Of a stretch of 64,000 nucleotides of DNA, positions 44,524-52,596 are shown in pieces. The notes beneath the pieces are model-generated. The model ran no database searches and was not told the origin of the DNA. It saw only the letters and a program-made list of their open reading frames with translations. Within the stretch, counting starts at the first letter, position 1. Each line of letters starts with the position of its first letter. Origin of the DNA: Pseudooceanicola lipolyticus (GTDB taxonomy: Bacteria > Pseudomonadota > Alphaproteobacteria > Rhodobacterales > Rhodobacteraceae). A program made the translations under genes and the position numbers. The stretch lies in NCBI RefSeq assembly GCF_002786325.1, contig NZ_PGTB01000006.1:1-64000 (forward strand), read 5' to 3'.

Positions 44524-45295
44524 ATGCACTTCCTCTCGAATAGGCGCGCAGGCGTATCGGCCGGTCATCGGCGGTGAACCGCTGCACCTGCGCCACGATT
44601 TCCGCGCGCTTCTGCGCGGAAAGGCTGGCCAGCGCAAGCCGATCGAGTTCAACAGCCCAGCCGCCGCGCAGCAGGCGGCAGCGCAGGGTCACGTTGCCCA
44701 AAAGCCCTCTGAGCATCATCTCGACCCGGTCGATCACCTGCAGATCCGCAGGTTCCACCCGCAGACCGGTTTCGATCCGGCTGGCCAGACAGGGCGCCGC
44801 GGGCAATTCCGCCAGATCGCCAAGCCCGAGCATACGCGCCAGCACCCGCACATCCGCCTTGGACATTTCCGCATCGACGAAAGGATGCAGCACCCCATGT
44901 TCCGCTGCCGCCTGCAATCCGGGTCGGTAATCGGACAGGTCATCGGTATTTGTTCCCGCCGCCACCAGCGGCCCCATGCGGGCAAGCGTGCCATAGAGGT
45001 TCGACTTGCAGAAATAGCAGCGGTTCACCGGATTGGCGCGATAGGCCGGATCGGCGAATTCTCCCGCATCGACCAGTTCGAGATGCAGCCCCCGGTCTGC
45101 CGAAAACGCCTTGACCCGCGCCGTGGCGGCGGCGGGCACAGCGGCAGAGACAGCATGGCAAAGCGTTACCCTATCGGCGCCACGCACATCGGCCGCGGCG
45201 GCGGACAGGGTCAGGCTGTCGATCCCACCGCTCAGGGCAATGGTCAAGGACGCGGGTGCCTCGAGCGCAGCGTAGAGGGCCGCCGGTACGCTCAT
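44510..45295 (-). CDS. larE: LarE: ATP-dependent sacrificial sulfur transferase for NPN synthesis
   Basis: The protein is 261 aa of the PP-loop ATP pyrophosphatase family. The ATP motif is ALSGGIDSLT (about 20-29). Sulfur-insertion cysteines are C93 and C96 in NRCYFCKSNLYG and C169 in AAPCLASR. LarE converts the two carboxylates of LarB's product into thiocarboxylates. Lactobacillus LarE uses one Cys (equivalent of C169) and is consumed. Having three Cys suggests the [4Fe-4S]-dependent, catalytic kind, which is inference. It overlaps the upstream gntR by ATGA and larB downstream. Confidence 0.9.
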   Translation of the reverse strand: MSVPAALYAALEAPASLTIALSGGIDSLTLSAAAADVRGADRVTLCHAVSAAVPAAATARVKAFSADRGLHLELVDAGEFADPAYRANPVNRCYFCKSNLYGTLARMGPLVAAGTNTDDLSDYRPGLQAAAEHGVLHPFVDAEMSKADVRVLARMLGLGDLAELPAAPCLASRIETGLRVEPADLQVIDRVEMMLRGLLGNVTLRCRLLRGGWAVELDRLALASLSAQKRAEIVAQVQRFTADDRPIRLRAYSRGSAFVHQ

Positions 45296-46047
45296 CCGCT
45301 CAGGCCATCTTTCATCTTGAACCGCGCCAGCAGCCGCGCGCTCGACATCTGCAAATGGTCCCGCATCCGCTGCCGCGCGCTCTCGGCGTCGCCCTTGGCG
45401 ATGGCGGCGGCGACGGCGTGGTGTTCCTGCACGGCATCCCGGCTTTCGCCGCCGACCTTGATGGCCTGCAGCCGCCCGGCCAGCATGGTCTCGCGCAGGC
45501 TGGCGCCTAGGTAGTTGAACAGGCTCAGGTAATAGCTGTTCCCGGTCGCCTCGCAGACCGCACGGTGAAAAGCCAGATCGGCGTTCACCCCCGTATCCAC
45601 AGCGGGGCCGGCGCCACGGATGGCGCGGCCATAGGCGTCCGCGGCGCGCTGGATGCCTTCCCGCGCCTCGGGCGTGGCGCGGGCGGCGGCAATCGCCGCG
45701 GCCTCGATCTCCAGCCCCATGCGCAATTCGAGAATCTGTTCCAGCTTGCGCTGGCTCTCCATATCGCGTTCGGAAATCGCAAAGCCTTGACGGGGCCGGT
45801 TGCTTTCCACGAAGGCCCCGCGCCCCTGTCGGCTGGACAACATGCCTTCGGCCTTCAGCCGCGCTACGGCTTCGCGGATCACGGTGCGGCTGACATCGAA
45901 ATAACCCGCCAGCGTGCTTTCGGAAGGCAGCACCTCTCCGACGCTCCAGACACCGTTTACAACGTTCTGCCGCAGGACCTCGGTCACCTGGTCGCTGAGC
46001 GTCGCCCCGTCGACAAGCGGCGCTGGCGCCTGAAGATTTCCTGTCAT
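45292..46047 (-). CDS. GntR family regulator, FCD subfamily (head of the larEB operon)
   Basis: The protein is 251 aa from the ATG after AAGGAAG. The HTH (about 15-80) has LPSESTLAGYFDVSRTVIREAVARLKAEGML and the FCD domain has NADLAFHRAVCEATGNSYY and VQEHHAVAAAIAKGDAESAR, carrying the metal-binding His residues. It is divergent from the TAXI-TRAP operon. The 253-bp shared region has two palindromes (46084-46096, 46167-46176). It probably controls both the importer operon and its own lar operon in response to the imported acid. Confidence 0.92.
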   Translation of the reverse strand: MTGNLQAPAPLVDGATLSDQVTEVLRQNVVNGVWSVGEVLPSESTLAGYFDVSRTVIREAVARLKAEGMLSSRQGRGAFVESNRPRQGFAISERDMESQRKLEQILELRMGLEIEAAAIAAARATPEAREGIQRAADAYGRAIRGAGPAVDTGVNADLAFHRAVCEATGNSYYLSLFNYLGASLRETMLAGRLQAIKVGGESRDAVQEHHAVAAAIAKGDAESARQRMRDHLQMSSARLLARFKMKDGLSG

Positions 46048-46083
46048 GGTATCAACTTCCTTTTGCCGAATGGTACTCCTGTA

Positions 46084-46096
46084 TGACAAGTTGTCA
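46084..46096. promoter_or_regulatory. Palindrome TGACAAGTTGTCA upstream of gntR
   Basis: A perfect 6-bp inverted repeat about a central G, 37 bases upstream of the gntR start. The TTGTC/GACAA half-sites resemble those of other FCD-GntR operators. It lies in a position to autoregulate gntR-larE-larB. Confidence 0.55.
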
Positions 46097-46166
46097 ATAC
46101 TGACGCTTTTCCGCTAAAATCCCCGCTTTCAGCCGCATACAACATGACAGGGACCGCGATTTTTCC

Positions 46167-46176
46167 ACAAATTTGT
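46167..46176. promoter_or_regulatory. Palindrome ACAAATTTGT near the TAXI-operon promoter
   Basis: A perfect 10-bp palindrome, with TTGACA eight bases further right (46185-46190) as a possible -35 box of the rightward operon. A good -10 was not identified. It shares ACAA/TTGT half-sites with the palindrome at 46084. Confidence 0.45.
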
Positions 46177-46300
46177 ATTTATTATTGACAGGCTATTGAA
46201 ACCACCGCAGTCTGCAAAATCACGGCAAGCGGGTGTCAGGGAGGGCCCGGAACCCATCCAGATTCTGCCGACACACAGTCAAAACTCGGGAGGAGTTTCA

Positions 46301-47260
46301 ATGTCACTTATCTTCAAGACGATTCGCCAGACAGCGGCGGCCACCATCCTTTTCACCGCCACCGGCATGGCCGCACAGGCGCAAGACATAGTCATGGCCA
46401 CCGGCCAGCAGGGCGGCTCCTGGTATCCGGTGGGCGGGGCCATCAAGGCGATCATGGAGCGTGAAAACCCCGACATGGACATCACCGTGATGCCGGGCGC
46501 CGGCGTCTCCAACGTGGTGGGCGTGGATGCGGGCCGCTTTGGCATCGCCTTTGCCAATTCGATCTCCACCGTGGACAGCATGTCCGGCAAGGAGCCCTTC
46601 CGCAAGGCCACCACAAATGTGTGCAACCTTGGCATCCTCTACCCGCAATATTTCCAGATCGTCGCGCTGGCCGATTCCGGCATCGAGACGGTCGCCGACA
46701 TGAAGGGCAAGCGCCTGACCACGCAGCAGCTGGGCAACACGGGCGAATTCCTGACCCGTGAACTGCTCTCCACCGCCGGCATGACATTCGACGACCTGTC
46801 GAGCGTGGCCAACACCTCCTATTCCGACTCCGCCTCGCAGATGAAGGACGGCCAGGCCGATTTCTTCACGCTGGGCTCGTCGCTGCCGACGGGTTCGGTG
46901 ATGGATCTGGCCTCCTCACGCAAAATTCGCCTGATCGATGTGGATGAGGAAACCTTTAAATACTTCAAGGACAAGAATGCGGCCTTCCAGCGTCGTGAAG
47001 TCAAGGCCGGTGCCTATCCGGGCTTCGACGAAACCGTCCATGCCATCAGCTATGACACGCATCTGGTCGCACCCTGCGACTTTGACGGCGAGATCGTCAA
47101 ATCCGCGCTCGCCGCGATTGCCGACAACAACGACAGCTTTGCCGCCATCAGCAAATCCATGGCGAACCTGACCGTCGAGGAAATGGCCACCGACATCGGC
47201 GTGCCGTTCCACCCTGCCGCAAAGGAGTTCTACGCCGAGCGCGGCGTTTCGGGGATGTAA
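46301..47260 (+). CDS. TRAP transporter substrate-binding protein, TAXI family
   Basis: The protein is 319 aa starting at the ATG after GGGAGGAG; residues 1-27 are a signal peptide (QTAAATILFTATGMAAQA|QD). The mature part carries the TAXI-type text VMATGQQGGSWYPVGGAIKAIME, ITVMPGAGVSNVVGVDAGRFGIAFANS and LTTQQLGNTGEFLTRELLSTAGMTFDDL. It binds the solute for the fused 4TM/12TM permease encoded next. Its operon also encodes a ThDP enzyme and a GlcD-like dehydrogenase, so the cargo is probably a 2-hydroxy acid or related. Confidence 0.93.
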   Translation: MSLIFKTIRQTAAATILFTATGMAAQAQDIVMATGQQGGSWYPVGGAIKAIMERENPDMDITVMPGAGVSNVVGVDAGRFGIAFANSISTVDSMSGKEPFRKATTNVCNLGILYPQYFQIVALADSGIETVADMKGKRLTTQQLGNTGEFLTRELLSTAGMTFDDLSSVANTSYSDSASQMKDGQADFFTLGSSLPTGSVMDLASSRKIRLIDVDEETFKYFKDKNAAFQRREVKAGAYPGFDETVHAISYDTHLVAPCDFDGEIVKSALAAIADNNDSFAAISKSMANLTVEEMATDIGVPFHPAAKEFYAERGVSGM

Positions 47261-47279
47261 TCCACCGCTGACAAACAAA

Positions 47280-47311
47280 GGGCCGGCCGGGGAATGTGCT
47301 CCGCCCGGCCC
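47280..47311 (+). terminator. GC-rich hairpin after the TAXI binding-protein gene
   Basis: GGGCCGG (47280-47286) pairs with CCGGCCC (47305-47311), and the inner CGGGG can pair with CTCCG (one GU). It begins 20 bases after the stop. No T-run follows, so partial attenuation or RNA protection is more likely than full termination. Confidence 0.6.
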
Positions 47312-47388
47312 ACAGTCACCAGTTCCATGGCGCGGACGGCTGCAATCCGGCGCGCATGGCTGCCCCCACTCTAGACGCGAGAACCCCC

Positions 47389-49263
47389 ATGCAACTGTCG
47401 ATCTTTTTTGACAAGATGCCCCTGATTACCCGCATCGCAAGGCTGATCCTGATTGGCATGGCGGTCTGGCATCTCTACGTCGCCTTCGTCGGCCCGCCCA
47501 ACCCCTATATCATGCGCGGCGTTCACGTCGCCCTGGCGCTGCTGCTGATCTTCATCACCGTAAACCGCAAAGGCCTGCGCCATGAAGTCCCGCGCTGGTA
47601 CGACGTGGTGCTCGGTCTGGTGGCCATGGGTGCGGCGCTCTATCCTTCACTCAATCTCGACTACATCACGCAGCGGTTTCTCTATGTCGACCCGCTGCTG
47701 CCGATCGACATCGTGGTGGGGATCATCCTTGTCGTCCTGCTGCTCGAAGCGACGCGCAGGATGCTCGGGCCGATGCTGCCCATCACCGCGATTCTCTTCA
47801 TGGCCTACGGGCTGACCTTCACCTCCACACTCCCTTCGGTGATCCTCGAACAACTGTTCATGACGCCCGAAGGCATCTTCGGCATCCCGATCGCGGTCTC
47901 GGCCACCTATATGGTGCTCTTCATCCTCTTCGGCTCGCTCGTCGAACGTATGGGCGTCGGCCAGCTGTTCATGGATTTCGCCGTGGCGCTTACCGGACGT
48001 CAGGTCGGCGGCCCGGCCAAGGTGGCCTGCGTGACCTCGGGCCTCTTCGGCTCTGTGTCCGGCTCGGCGGTGGCCAATGTGATGACCACCGGCACCTTTT
48101 CCATCCCGCTGATGAAGCGCATGGGCTTCAAGCCCGCCTTCTCTGGCGCGGTCGAAGCCGTGGCCTCCACCGGTGGCCAGATCATGCCTCCGGTCATGGG
48201 TGCGGCGGCCTTTGTCATGGCCGAATACCTCGGTGTCGGCTACCTGACGGTGGCGAAATACGCGCTTGCCCCGGCCATTCTGTTCTATGTCGCCCTCTTT
48301 GCCGCGGTGCATTTCGAAGCCAAGCGCAAGGGCATCGGCTCGGTCCCGAAAGAAGACCAGGTGCCGCTCAAGCAGGTGCTGACGGAACGCGGGCATCTGT
48401 TCCTGCCGCTGGCGATCATTGTCGGTGTGCTGATGATGGGCTATTCCGCGCCCTACGCCGCGCTCTGCGGGATCATCTCGATCGTGCCGGTTGCCGCCTT
48501 GCGCAAGACCACGCGGCACTACGTCAATATCGACAACATCCTCGACGCGCTTGAAAGCGGCGCGCGCAATGTGCTGTCGATTGCCGCGGCCTGTGCCTGT
48601 GCGGGCATCGTCGTTGGCGTGATCGACATCACCGGCCTCGGCCTGACCTTCTCCAACTTCGTCATCGAAGCGGCGCAGGACACGCTGGTTATCGCGCTCT
48701 TCCTGTCGATGATCGCCGGCATCATCCTTGGCATGGGGATGCCGACGACACCGGCTTATATCGTGCAGGTTGCCCTTCTGGTGCCGGCGCTGGTGAAACT
48801 GGGCGTGCAGGTCGAAGCGGCGCATCTCTTCGTCTTCTACTTCGCGATCCTCTCGGCCATCACCCCGCCCGTGGCCATGGCGGTCTATGCGGCCAACACC
48901 CTGTCGCAAGCCAAGATCGTCGCGGCAAGCTGGGCTGCCGTGAAACTCGGGGCCACCGGCTTCATCGTGCCTTTCATGTTCGTCTATGAACCGGCGATCC
49001 TAATGCAGGGCTCGGCCATGCAAGTGACGCTTGTGCTGCTGCAGGCCACCATCGGGGTGATTTTGCTGGCCGCCGCCCTCCAGCGTTACTACTTTGGCAG
49101 GCTATCCAGCGCATTGTCGGTCGTCCTCTTCGGCGCCTCGCTGCTGCTGATCTATCCCGATCTGCGGCTTACCGCCTCGGGCCTGGTCATCGCGGCGATC
49201 ATCCTGGCCTTCCAGGTGGCCAGGAACCGCAATGTGAACAGCCAGCCTGCCACACATTTCTGA
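47389..49263 (+). CDS. TRAP transporter fused permease (4TM/12TM)
   Basis: The protein is 624 aa if the start is the ATG of MQLSIFFDKMPLITRIARL; an ATG 11 codons upstream is possible, and neither has a strong ribosome site. It is a fused DctQM permease as expected for the TAXI subfamily: about four N-terminal helices then about twelve in the large domain. Conserved stretches are TSGLFGSVSGSAVANVMTTGTFSIPLMKRMGF, AVASTGGQIMPPVMGAAAFVMAEYLGV and MGMPTTPAYIVQVALL. It partners the TAXI binding protein encoded upstream. Confidence 0.93.
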   Translation: MQLSIFFDKMPLITRIARLILIGMAVWHLYVAFVGPPNPYIMRGVHVALALLLIFITVNRKGLRHEVPRWYDVVLGLVAMGAALYPSLNLDYITQRFLYVDPLLPIDIVVGIILVVLLLEATRRMLGPMLPITAILFMAYGLTFTSTLPSVILEQLFMTPEGIFGIPIAVSATYMVLFILFGSLVERMGVGQLFMDFAVALTGRQVGGPAKVACVTSGLFGSVSGSAVANVMTTGTFSIPLMKRMGFKPAFSGAVEAVASTGGQIMPPVMGAAAFVMAEYLGVGYLTVAKYALAPAILFYVALFAAVHFEAKRKGIGSVPKEDQVPLKQVLTERGHLFLPLAIIVGVLMMGYSAPYAALCGIISIVPVAALRKTTRHYVNIDNILDALESGARNVLSIAAACACAGIVVGVIDITGLGLTFSNFVIEAAQDTLVIALFLSMIAGIILGMGMPTTPAYIVQVALLVPALVKLGVQVEAAHLFVFYFAILSAITPPVAMAVYAANTLSQAKIVAASWAAVKLGATGFIVPFMFVYEPAILMQGSAMQVTLVLLQATIGVILLAAALQRYYFGRLSSALSVVLFGASLLLIYPDLRLTASGLVIAAIILAFQVARNRNVNSQPATHF

Positions 49264-49296
49264 TAATCTGAACGATCGGAACGGAGCACTTTCAAC

Positions 49297-51003
49297 ATGC
49301 TGCAAAAAGTATCCCTCAAGGCGCGGACGGGCGGACAGATCCTCGTGGATCAACTGCTGATCCACGGTGCCGACACCGCCTATTGCGTGCCTGGTGAAAG
49401 CTATCTTGAGGTGCTCGATGCGCTCCATGACGTGCAGGACAGGTTCAAGCTGGTCAACGCGCGGCACGAGGCAGGGGCGGCCAATATGGCCGAGACCTAT
49501 GGCAAGCTGACGGGCAAGCCGGGGATTTGCATGGTCACGCGTGGCCCCGGCGCCTGCCACGCGGCCATCGGCGTGCATATCGCGCAACAAGACAGCACGC
49601 CGATGATCCTGCTGGTCGGTCAGATCGCCCGTGAAACCACCGATCGCGAAGCCTTTCAGGAAATCGATTACCGCGCGATGTTCGGCCCCATTGCCAAATG
49701 GGCCACCCAGATCGACGATCCGGCCCGCGTGCCCGAATATATGGCCCGCGCCTTTCGCGTGGCCACTTCGGGCCGCCCCGGCCCGGTGGTGATCGGCCTG
49801 CCCGAGGACATGTTGACCGAGGTTGTCTCGGTCCCGGACGCGCGGCCCTACAGTGCCACCCATGCGGCGCTTTCGGCCGAAAATCTCGCCATGCTGAAAA
49901 CCCAGCTTGTGCAGGCCGAGCGCCCCCTGATGCTGCTTGGCGGGTCCGGCTGGTCGGATGAAAGCGCCGCAGCCATCACCCGCTTTGCCGAGACGAACCA
50001 GATCCCGGTTGCGACCTCCTTCCGCCGTCAGGACATCGTCGACAATCTCTCGCCGGTCTTTGCCGGGGATTTCGGCACCTCCACCGCACCCAGCCTCTAT
50101 GCGCATCAACGCGAGGCCGACCTTCTGCTCGTCATCGGCGCACGTTTGGGCGAAATGACGACCAAGACCTATACCACCATCCAATCGCCCAACCCGGCAA
50201 CACGTCTGGTGCATCTCTATCCCGACCCGGATGAGATCGGCCGCGTCTATTCGCCGGATCTTGGCATCGCCGCGGCCCCTGTCTCGGTGGCCGCCGCGTT
50301 GGACGGCGTCGATCTGGGCCGAGCGCAGGCCTGGGGCGGCTGGTGCGAAACTTTGCACGCCGATTACCTGGCCGATACCGAAGCACCCAATGGCGGCGAA
50401 TGGGATCTCGACATGGGCGTGGCCCTTGCCCAGCTGCGTGATCTACTGCCCGATGATGTCGTGGTGACGCTGGACGCCGGCAATCACACCGGCTGGGCGC
50501 AGCGGTTTTTGCGGTTTGGCCGGCCCGGCCGCATCATCGGCTCGACCTGCGGCGCAATGGGCTATTCCGTGCCGGCGGCCGTTGCCGCATCGATTGCCCG
50601 GCCGGACCGCCTGACCCTGTCTTTCGTCGGCGACGGCGGTTTCATGATGAGCGGCAACGAACTGGCCACCGCCGCACAATATGGCGGACGTCCCATCGTG
50701 CTGCTGTTCAACAACGGCATCTACGGCACGATCCGCATGCATCAGGAACGCGACCACCCCGAGCGGGTTTCAGGCACCACGCTGCAGAACCAGGATTTCG
50801 TCAAGATGGCCGAGGGGCTTGGTGCCCATGCCGAGCGGGTCACCAGGACCGCCGATTTCGCCGATGCTTTTGCCCGCGCCCGCGACAGTGGCCGCCCGGC
50901 CTTGATCGAACTGGTGACCGATCCCGAACAAATCTCGACTCGCACCACCATCAGCAAGCTGCGCGAGGCAGCTCGGAAAAAGGCCGAAGCCGGCCAGCGT
51001 TGA
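49297..51003 (+). CDS. ThDP-dependent 2-oxoacid decarboxylase/carboligase-like enzyme
   Basis: The protein is 568 aa with the three-domain fold of acetolactate synthase, benzoylformate decarboxylase and relatives. The catalytic Glu is E58 in NARHEAGAANMAETYGKLTG. The Mg/ThDP site is GDGGFMMSGNELATAAQYG followed by LLFNNGIYGT. A ribosome site GGAG precedes the ATG, and the gene lies between the fused TRAP permease and a GlcD-like oxidase. It could decarboxylate a 2-oxo acid made by the next enzyme. Carboligation (acetolactate type) is an alternative; the anabolic IlvB regulatory partner is absent. Confidence 0.85.
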   Translation: MLQKVSLKARTGGQILVDQLLIHGADTAYCVPGESYLEVLDALHDVQDRFKLVNARHEAGAANMAETYGKLTGKPGICMVTRGPGACHAAIGVHIAQQDSTPMILLVGQIARETTDREAFQEIDYRAMFGPIAKWATQIDDPARVPEYMARAFRVATSGRPGPVVIGLPEDMLTEVVSVPDARPYSATHAALSAENLAMLKTQLVQAERPLMLLGGSGWSDESAAAITRFAETNQIPVATSFRRQDIVDNLSPVFAGDFGTSTAPSLYAHQREADLLLVIGARLGEMTTKTYTTIQSPNPATRLVHLYPDPDEIGRVYSPDLGIAAAPVSVAAALDGVDLGRAQAWGGWCETLHADYLADTEAPNGGEWDLDMGVALAQLRDLLPDDVVVTLDAGNHTGWAQRFLRFGRPGRIIGSTCGAMGYSVPAAVAASIARPDRLTLSFVGDGGFMMSGNELATAAQYGGRPIVLLFNNGIYGTIRMHQERDHPERVSGTTLQNQDFVKMAEGLGAHAERVTRTADFADAFARARDSGRPALIELVTDPEQISTRTTISKLREAARKKAEAGQR

Positions 51004-51015
51004 AGGATTGAAGAG

Positions 51016-52464
51016 ATGACCACTCTGAGCGCGCCGCCGACCGCGCCCGAAGCGGACGGTCGGGACCACACCGCCCTGCTGGCAAGCCTGCGCGAAGCCA
51101 TCGGTGCCGCCCATGTCGTGACCGAGGCCCAGGACATGGCCGCCCGGCTCGTCGAGGATCGCGGCTTGCGGCAGGGCACGGCGCTGGCCTTGCTGCGGCC
51201 CGGCAGCACCGAAGAGGTCGCCACCTGCCTGCGCCTGTGCAAGGCGGCCAAGATGCCGGTCACCCCGCAGGGCGGCAACACGGGCCTTGCGGGCGGCGGT
51301 GTGCCGGATGGTGGGATCATCCTGACCACCGACCGGCTGAACCGCATCCGCCAGGTCGATCCGACCAATGCCACGATCACGGTCGAAGCGGGCTGCATCC
51401 TTGCCAATATCCAAGCCGCCGCCGATGCGGTTGACGCCCTTTTCCCGCTGTCACTGGCCTCTGAGGGCTCTTGCCAGATCGGCGGCAACCTCTCGACAAA
51501 CGCAGGCGGCACCGCGGTGCTGCGCTATGGCAATGCCCGTGATCTGGTGCTCGGCATCGAAGCGGTGCTGCCCGATGGCCGGGTGCTGAACGACCTCAAC
51601 GGGCTGCGCAAGAACAACACGGGATTTGACCTCAAGAACCTCTTCATCGGCGCCGAAGGCACCCTGGGGATCATCACCACCGCGGTTCTGAAACTCTTTC
51701 CAAAACCCAGCGCCCGTGCCACGGCGCTGGTGGCCTGTACCGGCCCGGACCCGGCGCTTGCGCTTTACGCGAGGATGCGCAGCCAGACCGCCGATACGCT
51801 CTCGACCTTCGAATATGTCGAACGGCTTGGCCTGGAAATGGTGATCGACCACACCCCGGGCTGCAGCGATCCGATGAGCGAAGCGCATCCGGCCTATTGC
51901 CTGATTGAACTTACCGGCAATGGCGCGCAGGCCGACCTCGACACACGGCTCGAAGGCGCACTCGAAGTGGCCTTTGAAGCCGACCAGATTGTCGACGCCG
52001 TGATCGGCGCATCCGAGGCGCAGAAAGACGCGCTTTGGGCATTGCGCGAAAACCTGTCGGAAGCGCAGAAACATGAGGGCGCCTCGATCAAGCACGATGT
52101 GTCGGTCCCGGTGTCCCGCGTTGCAGATTTTATCAAGGTCGCAACCCAGGCCTGTATGGATCACATGCCCGGCCTGCGCCCCTGTCCCTTCGGGCATTTC
52201 GGCGACGGCAATCTGCATTTCAACCTGACGCGCCCGGTGGACATGGCGGATGCCGACTTCCTCGCCGAGTACGGCGCATTTAATCGCATCGTGCATGACA
52301 TCGTACACGAGATGGGCGGGTCCTTCTCGGCCGAACACGGGATCGGCACCTTCAAGCGGGCCGAGCTGCGCCGCTACAAGGATCCGGTGGCGCTTGAACT
52401 CATGGCCCAGATCAAGGCCACCCTGGACCCCGATGATCTGATGAACCCGGGCAAGGTGCTCTGA
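51016..52464 (+). CDS. FAD-linked 2-hydroxyacid dehydrogenase (GlcD/D-2-hydroxyglutarate dehydrogenase family)
   Basis: The protein is 482 aa. The FAD-binding domain (about 40-220) has TPQGGNTGLAGGGVPDGG and QIGGNLSTNAGGTAVLRYGNARDLVLG. The C-terminal substrate domain has the metal-binding HFGDGNLHFNLTRPV and the terminal SAEHGIGTFKR motif. It oxidises (R)-2-hydroxy acids such as lactate, glycolate or 2-hydroxyglutarate with a quinone or cytochrome acceptor. It follows the ThDP gene by 12 bases. With a racemase-like LarA next door, both isomers of a 2-hydroxy acid could be used. Confidence 0.9.
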   Translation: MTTLSAPPTAPEADGRDHTALLASLREAIGAAHVVTEAQDMAARLVEDRGLRQGTALALLRPGSTEEVATCLRLCKAAKMPVTPQGGNTGLAGGGVPDGGIILTTDRLNRIRQVDPTNATITVEAGCILANIQAAADAVDALFPLSLASEGSCQIGGNLSTNAGGTAVLRYGNARDLVLGIEAVLPDGRVLNDLNGLRKNNTGFDLKNLFIGAEGTLGIITTAVLKLFPKPSARATALVACTGPDPALALYARMRSQTADTLSTFEYVERLGLEMVIDHTPGCSDPMSEAHPAYCLIELTGNGAQADLDTRLEGALEVAFEADQIVDAVIGASEAQKDALWALRENLSEAQKHEGASIKHDVSVPVSRVADFIKVATQACMDHMPGLRPCPFGHFGDGNLHFNLTRPVDMADADFLAEYGAFNRIVHDIVHEMGGSFSAEHGIGTFKRAELRRYKDPVALELMAQIKATLDPDDLMNPGKVL

Positions 52465-52596
52465 ATCCCCGTGCGGTATCGGGCATCGACATTGCCTAAA
52501 CGGTCACAAAGCTCGCCTTCGTGGGCGCGACGGACTTAACCGTTGGCATACGCGGCTGGGTGGCGGGCAAGCAGGAATATCCAAAGTGCCCACGCG

